Assembly (NCBI GenBank): GCA_044370375.1
Contig: JBILVQ010000025.1
Span: 1-21,401, forward strand
Origin: JBILVQ01 sp044370375
GTDB taxonomy: Bacteria; Bacteroidota; Bacteroidia; UBA4408
Direction of reading: 5' to 3'
DNA: 21,401 bases
In this document: piece after piece, positions 16,893 to 21,401 of the stretch
How positions within the stretch are numbered: position 1 is the first letter of the stretch
How the letters are laid out: each line of letters opens with the position of its first letter
Position numbers and translations under genes: made by a program
Notes under the pieces: model-generated
Databases searched by the model: none
What the model saw: only the letters and a program-made list of their open reading frames with translations
Told to the model about the DNA's origin: nothing

Positions 16893-18491
16893 TTATTTGC
16901 TTTTTAGCCAGTTACTGAATTGCTGGTTGTTTTTGGCATTGAGGCATTGGCTTGGAATTAAGCCTCCTTTGCGGGCCACATGAATTCCGTATTTTACATC
17001 CTTTATACCGTTGATGTTGTGCGCATCTGGGTTGATACTAATCAGCACATTTTTTTCGAGACAATAAGGCAGCCATCTCCAATCAATATCCAGACGGTGA
17101 GGATGCGCATTCAATTCGATGCAAACATTGTTTTGTGCACAGGCATCAATTACTTTTTGGGTTTGGAGCGGATACCCTTCGCGAGAAAGCAGGAGTCTTC
17201 CGGTCATGTGCCCCAAAATTCTAGTATATGGATTTTCAATGGCACGAATTAACCTTTGTGTGGCTTTGTCAATGTCCATTTTTAATCCGCTGTGCACGGA
17301 CGCTACAATAAAGTCAAATGATTTCAGGACATCCTCTTCATAATCCAAACGGCCATCCTGCAAAATATCACATTCAATGCCTTTATAAATAACAAAGGGA
17401 AATAGCTTTTTATTCAATGCATCTATTTCAAGGTGTTGTTCAGCAATGCGTTCAGGCTTCAGACCATTGGCATAGAAGGCAGACTGAGAGTGATCACTGA
17501 TGCCAAGGTACTCCCAGTTTTGTTGGATGCAGGCAAGGGCCATTTCCTCTAGTGAGTTAGCTCCATCCGACCATTCACTGTGCATGTGTAGTCCGCCCCG
17601 CAAATGTTCCACCCTGATAAGTTCATCTTTCGTTCGGCCGTGTTTTTTGAGTGTTTCCAGGTCAAAGTGCTCCCTCATTTCAACGGCCAGAAGCGGTAGT
17701 CCTAAGGACTCGTAAAGAGCAGAGGGTTCATCAGCCTTAAGGCTTTCTTCACCAAAAAGAGTCAAGTGTTCGGCAGAGCAAGAGCTTTTCCAAAGATTGA
17801 AGTCAAAATTTTCTTTGGTCGTCAAAATTAGGACAACGTCCAAATGGCAGGGCTTTATCCATTCAGGATAGTTTTGACTTGCCGAACCAATGGCCAGAAC
17901 CTCTATTTGATGGATGATTTCACATTTTCGGATGATTTCACCGGTAAAACTCCAGTTGTTTTCTCCAAATACTTCATTGAGTTGTTTTTCGAGGGGCGTC
18001 AGATTTTGTTCAACCTTGGCAAAGAGGCAAACTCCCTGATTTTCCAGTTTAAAAGCAATGTTTTTTAGGAGGGTATTTTGGGTTTTTTCTCCAAAACCTT
18101 TGATACTGATCAACCTGTTTTCGTTACAGGCATATTGAAGTTCTCCTAAGGATTCAATGCCTAATTCATCCCAAACAAGTTTCGTTTTTTTGGGGCCCAT
18201 GCCCGGAAGATCCAGCAAATCGAATAGCCCTGAGGGTGTTTTTTGCGTAAGCTCCTGAAGTTCGAGCGTTGTATTGCGTTCCTTCAGTTCGGTGAGTTTG
18301 GCCATAATCCCCTTTCCGATTCCTTTGATGGACTCCCATTGTTTTGGTTCCATACCGAGGATGGGTTCGGGAAGTTTTTCTATCAGGTCGGCAGCTTGGG
18401 TAATGGCTTTAATCTTAAAGGGGTTGTCGCCATGTAATTCAAGGAGTCTTGCTGTAAGGGCCAAGTTTTCTGCAACGGCTTCATTATCCAT
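16893..18491 (-). CDS. polX: PolX-type protein: degraded polymerase X domain plus PHP domain
   Basis: The 532-residue protein starts at MDNEAVAENLALTARLLELHG, the usual PolX opening; an in-frame ATG 11 codons upstream is less likely. Helix-hairpin-helix regions cover about 40-150 (KGIGKGIMAKL, LPGMGPKKTK, IKGFGEKTQ). The palm keeps GS at 202-203, but the usual arginines after it are absent. The catalytic DxD reads HLD (H216, D218). The stretch that normally carries the third Asp and the thumb is very short, about 20 residues before LTLFGEE. In contrast the C-terminal PHP domain looks complete: LHMHSEWSDG (H302, H304), ISDHS (D333, H334), GIECDI (E373), VHSG (H400), GHMTGR (H428), LNAHPHRLD and NPDAHN (D489, H491). 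It is therefore likely a metal-dependent 3'-5' exonuclease or phosphoesterase with DNA-binding HhH motifs rather than a polymerase, probably in base-excision repair. Confidence 0.9.
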   Translation of the reverse strand: MDNEAVAENLALTARLLELHGDNPFKIKAITQAADLIEKLPEPILGMEPKQWESIKGIGKGIMAKLTELKERNTTLELQELTQKTPSGLFDLLDLPGMGPKKTKLVWDELGIESLGELQYACNENRLISIKGFGEKTQNTLLKNIAFKLENQGVCLFAKVEQNLTPLEKQLNEVFGENNWSFTGEIIRKCEIIHQIEVLAIGSASQNYPEWIKPCHLDVVLILTTKENFDFNLWKSSCSAEHLTLFGEESLKADEPSALYESLGLPLLAVEMREHFDLETLKKHGRTKDELIRVEHLRGGLHMHSEWSDGANSLEEMALACIQQNWEYLGISDHSQSAFYANGLKPERIAEQHLEIDALNKKLFPFVIYKGIECDILQDGRLDYEEDVLKSFDFIVASVHSGLKMDIDKATQRLIRAIENPYTRILGHMTGRLLLSREGYPLQTQKVIDACAQNNVCIELNAHPHRLDIDWRWLPYCLEKNVLISINPDAHNINGIKDVKYGIHVARKGGLIPSQCLNAKNNQQFSNWLKSK

Positions 18492-18706
18492 GATAATCGG
18501 GTTTAATAGGGTCAAAGGAAGCAAATTCAGAGAAAAGCGTGATAGAATTTGTTGATTTGGCTGTTAAAGGATGCTTTTTGCGCAATACTTAATGCAGAAG
18601 GTGGCGTTTTGTTCGCTTTCTTTTTGAAACCCTTTTTCCTGTTTTGGTGTATGACAAGGTGGATAGAAATATCCCCAAGGTTTTTCTACATTTGCCCCAA
18701 AATCTA
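18492..18706. promoter_or_regulatory. Divergent spacer with a -7-like element (TACATTTG, 18687-18694)
   Basis: This 215-bp spacer lies between the polX-like gene and the aminotransferase gene and contains no credible gene. TACATTTG at 18687-18694 fits the TAnnTTTG element, but no TTTG lies 19-21 bp upstream. If used, transcription would begin about five bases before the ATG at 18707, giving an almost leaderless mRNA. A pyrimidine-rich stretch runs at 18606-18645. No clear promoter was found for the minus-strand gene. Confidence 0.3.
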
Positions 18707-19993
18707 ATGATGACATCATCGCTCATAAAGGACGGTTCAAAATTTTCGAAACTTGCAGAGGGACTGGCCGGGTCGGATATTATACGCTTGGCCTGGGAGA
18801 TAAACGACAGAAAAAAGAAGGGCGAGGAGGTCTTTAACATGACCATCGGGGATTTTAATCCTGATTATTTTCCCATCCCTGAAGGGATGGTGGAAGAAAT
18901 TCACAAGGCCTACTTACAACATAAAACCAATTATCCTCAAGCCGAAGGTTTGCCCGAGTTAAAAAAAGCCGTTTCCGGTTTTTTAAAACGCAGAGGCGGA
19001 TTTGATGTTGACCCTTGTGATATTCAAATAGCCAGTGGGGCACGACCGCTGGTATATAGCATTTTTCAAATATTGGTGAACGAAGGAGAAACCGTTGTGT
19101 ATGGTGTGCCTTCATGGAACAATGAACATTTTGTTTATTTGAGCAGGGCCAAGGGTGTTCCGATTAATTCCGGACCGGAACACAATTTTTTACCCACTGC
19201 CGCCTCTATTCAGCCTTATATTCATGACGCGGCATTGATTGCTTTGTGTTCTCCGCTCAATCCAACAGGAACCGTTTACAGAGCAGAAGACTTAAAAGAG
19301 ATTTGTGAAATCATTGTTGCCGAAAATGCACAACGAAAAATACAAGGACGAAAGCCTGTTTATTTGATGTTTGACCAAATTTATTGGCGGCTGACCTACG
19401 GCTCTATTCATCATGTACACCCTGTTGGACTTGTACCTGAAATGAAGGATTATACCATTTATGTGGATGGAATTTCCAAAGCCTTTTGTGCCACAGGAGT
19501 ACGTTTGGGCTGGGCTTTTGGTCCTACCGAGGTGATGGATAAAATGAAACATTTTTTAGGCCATGTAGGCGCATGGGCTCCCAAACCTGAGCAGTCGGGT
19601 GTTGCAGCCTTTTTAGACAGAGTAGAGGATGAGGCGAAATATAATGATTGGGTAAAGGATGAACTTTCTACCCGCTTATTCTCCTTGTACCACGGGATTC
19701 AATCCTTGTCGGCCATGGGCTTGCCGGTAACGGTGATGGCCCCTGAAGCAGCCCTTTACCTCAGTGTTCGATTCCCACTGTTTAACAAACGCTTTAATAA
19801 CACAACGTTTCAAGACACAGCTTCTATTATGCAATTCTTATTGAATGAAGCAGGGTTGGCAGTTGTTGCTTTCCGCTCCTTTGGTGTGGTTGGCTTGGAA
19901 GATTGGTTTAGGGTTTCTGTTGGCAGTTGCTCAAAAGAAGAAATTACAACATTGTTGGACAGACTAAAGTCGGCATTGTTACAAGTTAAATAA
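18707..19993 (+). CDS. PLP-dependent aminotransferase, class I/II
   Basis: From the ATG at 18707 this is a 428-residue fold-type I aminotransferase. In-frame ATGs at 18710 and 18644 are alternatives; the last adds an atypical 21-residue leader. The sequence shows NYPQAEGLPELKKAV (substrate-side Tyr and Gly), IASGARPLVYSIFQ (cofactor phosphate loop region), CSPLNPTGTVY (the NPTG motif with the ring-facing Asn), YLMFDQIYWRL (Asp to the pyridine nitrogen), VDGISKAFCATGVRLGW with Schiff-base Lys258 and phosphate-binding Arg, and a C-terminal FRVSVGS with the carboxylate-binding Arg. The overall pattern is that of aspartate or aromatic aminotransferases of subgroup I, but the amino donor cannot be read from the sequence. 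The following guanylyltransferase gene starts 29 bp downstream and may be cotranscribed. Confidence 0.92.
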   Translation: MMTSSLIKDGSKFSKLAEGLAGSDIIRLAWEINDRKKKGEEVFNMTIGDFNPDYFPIPEGMVEEIHKAYLQHKTNYPQAEGLPELKKAVSGFLKRRGGFDVDPCDIQIASGARPLVYSIFQILVNEGETVVYGVPSWNNEHFVYLSRAKGVPINSGPEHNFLPTAASIQPYIHDAALIALCSPLNPTGTVYRAEDLKEICEIIVAENAQRKIQGRKPVYLMFDQIYWRLTYGSIHHVHPVGLVPEMKDYTIYVDGISKAFCATGVRLGWAFGPTEVMDKMKHFLGHVGAWAPKPEQSGVAAFLDRVEDEAKYNDWVKDELSTRLFSLYHGIQSLSAMGLPVTVMAPEAALYLSVRFPLFNKRFNNTTFQDTASIMQFLLNEAGLAVVAFRSFGVVGLEDWFRVSVGSCSKEEITTLLDRLKSALLQVK

Positions 19994-20022
19994 AATAAAG
20001 GCTCCTTTAACAGGACAGCAAG

Positions 20023-21111
20023 ATGAAAAATAATTTTTGTGTGATCATGGCCGGTGGGATAGGAAGCAGATTCTGGCCCATGAGCAGAACCAATTTTCCC
20101 AAGCAGTTTATTGATATTCTCGGGCTTGGAGAAACACTACTCCAGTTGACCTATAACCGGTTCAGGAAACTATGTCCGGCAGAAAATATTTTGATTGTAA
20201 CCAATGATACGTACTATCAGCTGGTAAAGGATCAGTTGCCTGGACTAAGTGATAACCAGATTTTGCTTGAGCCCGCAAGAAGGAACACTGCAGCTTGTGT
20301 AGCCTATGCCTGCTATAAAATTTACACGCAGAATCCGAATGCCAATATCGTTGTTTCGCCCTCTGATCATTTGATTCTGAAGGAAGAAACCTTTGTTAAA
20401 GCCATTAAGTCTTGTTTTAAAAAGGCAAGTTCGATGGATTGTTTGGTTACGTTGGGGATAAAGCCCTCTCGTCCGGATACCGGTTATGGTTATATTCAAT
20501 TTGTAGAAAGTTCGGAAAACGAAAGCGACAAGCGAATAAAAAAAGTAAAAACGTTTACCGAAAAACCAGACCTGGAAATGGCGAGGTTTTTTATGCAGAG
20601 TGGTGATTTTTTATGGAATGCCGGAATTTTTGTATGGTCGGTAAGCAGCATTATGAGCGCTTTTGCAAGGTATATGCCTGAAACAGACTTGTTGTTCAGA
20701 GAGGGCTTTGCTCATTACAACAAGCCAAGCGAGAAGGACTTTATTGCAAAAACCTATGAGATTGTAAAAAACATTTCCATTGATTATGCTATTCTTGAAA
20801 AGGCGGATAATGTTTACGTAAGAAGTTCCATTATTGGCTGGAGTGATTTGGGAACCTGGGGAAGTTTATATACACATGTTCCGCGCGAAAAAAAGCACAA
20901 TGCCATTGTGAACAAGAATGCCTTGGTATATGATACTTCGGGGTGTTTGGTGCAGGTGCCTAAGCAGAAATTGGTTGTTTTAGAAGGGTTACAAGACTAT
21001 ATCATTGTTGACACACCGGATGTTCTTTTGGTTTGTAAAAAAGAAAACGAACAACAAATCAGACAATTTGTGAATGATGTAAAAATGGAAAAGGGCGATA
21101 GGTTTGTATAG
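20023..21111 (+). CDS. manC: Mannose-1-phosphate guanylyltransferase
   Basis: This 362-residue nucleotidyltransferase converts mannose 1-phosphate and GTP to GDP-mannose, the donor for mannose, fucose and rhamnose-type glycans. The N-terminal pyrophosphorylase signature MAGGIGSRFWPMSR (9-22) continues to FPKQF (25-29). Other landmarks are LLEPARRNTAACVAYA (81-96), VSPSDH (111-116), PDTGYGYI (151-158), FTEKP (178-182), WNAGIFVW (198-205) and WSDLGTWG (273-280). The protein stops after the short left-handed beta-helix part and lacks the C-terminal phosphomannose isomerase domain of the bifunctional enterobacterial or AlgA-type enzymes, which is the usual form in Bacteroidota. It probably feeds surface glycan or glycoprotein synthesis. 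It is convergent with an unidentified gene at the right edge. Confidence 0.95.
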   Translation: MKNNFCVIMAGGIGSRFWPMSRTNFPKQFIDILGLGETLLQLTYNRFRKLCPAENILIVTNDTYYQLVKDQLPGLSDNQILLEPARRNTAACVAYACYKIYTQNPNANIVVSPSDHLILKEETFVKAIKSCFKKASSMDCLVTLGIKPSRPDTGYGYIQFVESSENESDKRIKKVKTFTEKPDLEMARFFMQSGDFLWNAGIFVWSVSSIMSAFARYMPETDLLFREGFAHYNKPSEKDFIAKTYEIVKNISIDYAILEKADNVYVRSSIIGWSDLGTWGSLYTHVPREKKHNAIVNKNALVYDTSGCLVQVPKQKLVVLEGLQDYIIVDTPDVLLVCKKENEQQIRQFVNDVKMEKGDRFV

Positions 21112-21117
21112 TCCATT

Positions 21118-21135
21118 AAATCTATCTGATTTTTA
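21118..21135. terminator. Weak hairpin between convergent genes
   Basis: AAATC (21118-21122), a 5-nt loop and GATTT (21128-21132) make a short AT-rich hairpin followed by TT and an A. It lies seven bases after the manC stop and touches the stop codon of the opposing gene. The stem is weak, so this is only a possible terminator. Confidence 0.25.
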
Positions 21136-21401
21136 ATCGAATCTAAAGCCCAGGTTTTGCAATGTTTTTTGGTCGACTTTTTTGAGGATAAAAAAGTGAG
21201 CGTCAACGACCCTTATTGTATCTGTGCTCATTAGTTTTTCCCGGGGCGGAGGGATTTTCGAAAAACCTATGAGAGTAGCCTGCCGTTTTTCAAGAAAATT
21301 GTTATTTACTTTTTGTACATCGGGAAGATATCGGTCGATGTTATAAATGAAACGAGTAAAGACCTTTCCGTCTGAATAGAAGTTCAACAACCACATCAAT
21401 C
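21133..21401 (-). CDS. C-terminal end of an unidentified protein (truncated by window edge)
   Basis: The frame is open on the minus strand from the window edge to a TAA at 21135-21133, giving about 89 residues. It is the end of a longer protein or, less likely, a small complete one beginning at the ATG at 21396. The visible sequence includes WLLNFYSDGKVFTRF, NIDRYLPDVQKVNNNFLEKR and ATLIGFSKIPPP, and it ends LQNLGFRFD. I do not recognise the family. There is no signal peptide or membrane helix in this piece. It converges on manC with a 21-bp gap. Calling it coding rests on its length, its position filling the space after manC, and its normal residue composition. Confidence 0.55.
   Translation of the reverse strand, partial: LMWLLNFYSDGKVFTRFIYNIDRYLPDVQKVNNNFLEKRQATLIGFSKIPPPREKLMSTDTIRVVDAHFFILKKVDQKTLQNLGFRFD

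Noticed and set aside
19994..20022. Inverted repeat TAAAGG-CT-CCTTTA before manC
   Set aside because: The loop is only two bases and there is no T tract, so it is neither a good terminator nor a clear operator.
1..21401. CRISPR arrays, tRNA or rRNA genes, insertion sequences, integrases, toxin-antitoxin or phage-defence genes
   Set aside because: I looked for regularly spaced repeats, cloverleaf-like segments, transposase or recombinase motifs and small paired genes, and saw none. The window reads as ordinary chromosomal and envelope genes.

Overview
The window looks like chromosomal DNA from a member of the Bacteroidota. The evidence is a TonB-dependent receptor, a very large secreted protein with a type IX secretion (T9SS) style C-terminal domain, a PorV/PorQ-family outer-membrane protein, a greA-HIT gene pair, AT-rich spacers with TTTG / TAnnTTTG promoter-like motifs, and start codons that mostly lack strong Shine-Dalgarno sequences. 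I cannot fix the order or genus from the sequence. No tRNA, rRNA, CRISPR array, insertion sequence or integrase was seen. 

Layout. (1) Positions 2-7959, plus strand: the 3' part of a TonB-dependent receptor, then a 1298-residue secreted protein, then a PorV/PorQ-family barrel. The gaps are short and the three look like one surface or secretion module. (2) Positions 7941-8926: a promoter-like motif and a hairpin, then greA and a HIT-family hydrolase overlapping by one base. (3) Positions 8904-9602: a shared bidirectional terminator, then a minus-strand NarL/FixJ-type response regulator whose receiver lacks the phospho-acceptor aspartate. (4) Positions 9927-12962: a three-gene MacAB-like operon (lipoprotein adaptor, FtsX/MacB-type permease, ATPase) divergent from the regulator. 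(5) Positions 13085-16837: a 1250-residue exported TPR / DUF3857 / transglutaminase-like protein, closed by a strong bidirectional terminator. (6) Positions 16893-18491, minus strand: a PolX-type protein with a degraded, shortened polymerase palm but a PHP domain that looks complete. (7) Positions 18707-21111, plus strand: a class I/II aminotransferase and a mannose-1-phosphate guanylyltransferase. (8) Positions 21133-21401, minus strand: the C-terminal end of an unidentified protein. 

How the genes fit together. The first three genes plausibly form an outer-membrane unit: an uptake or signalling receptor, a large exported protein and a PorV-like shuttle or anchor partner. The regulator and the divergent efflux operon share a 324-bp intergenic region containing promoter-like motifs and short repeats, so regulation of the pump by this regulator is possible but unproven. 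The rest are housekeeping or envelope genes: transcript cleavage, DNA repair, amino-acid metabolism and GDP-mannose supply. 

The best candidates for something under-described are the receptor / CTD-protein / PorV-like trio, the phosphorylation-independent regulator beside the pump, and the PolX homologue with a disabled polymerase site.
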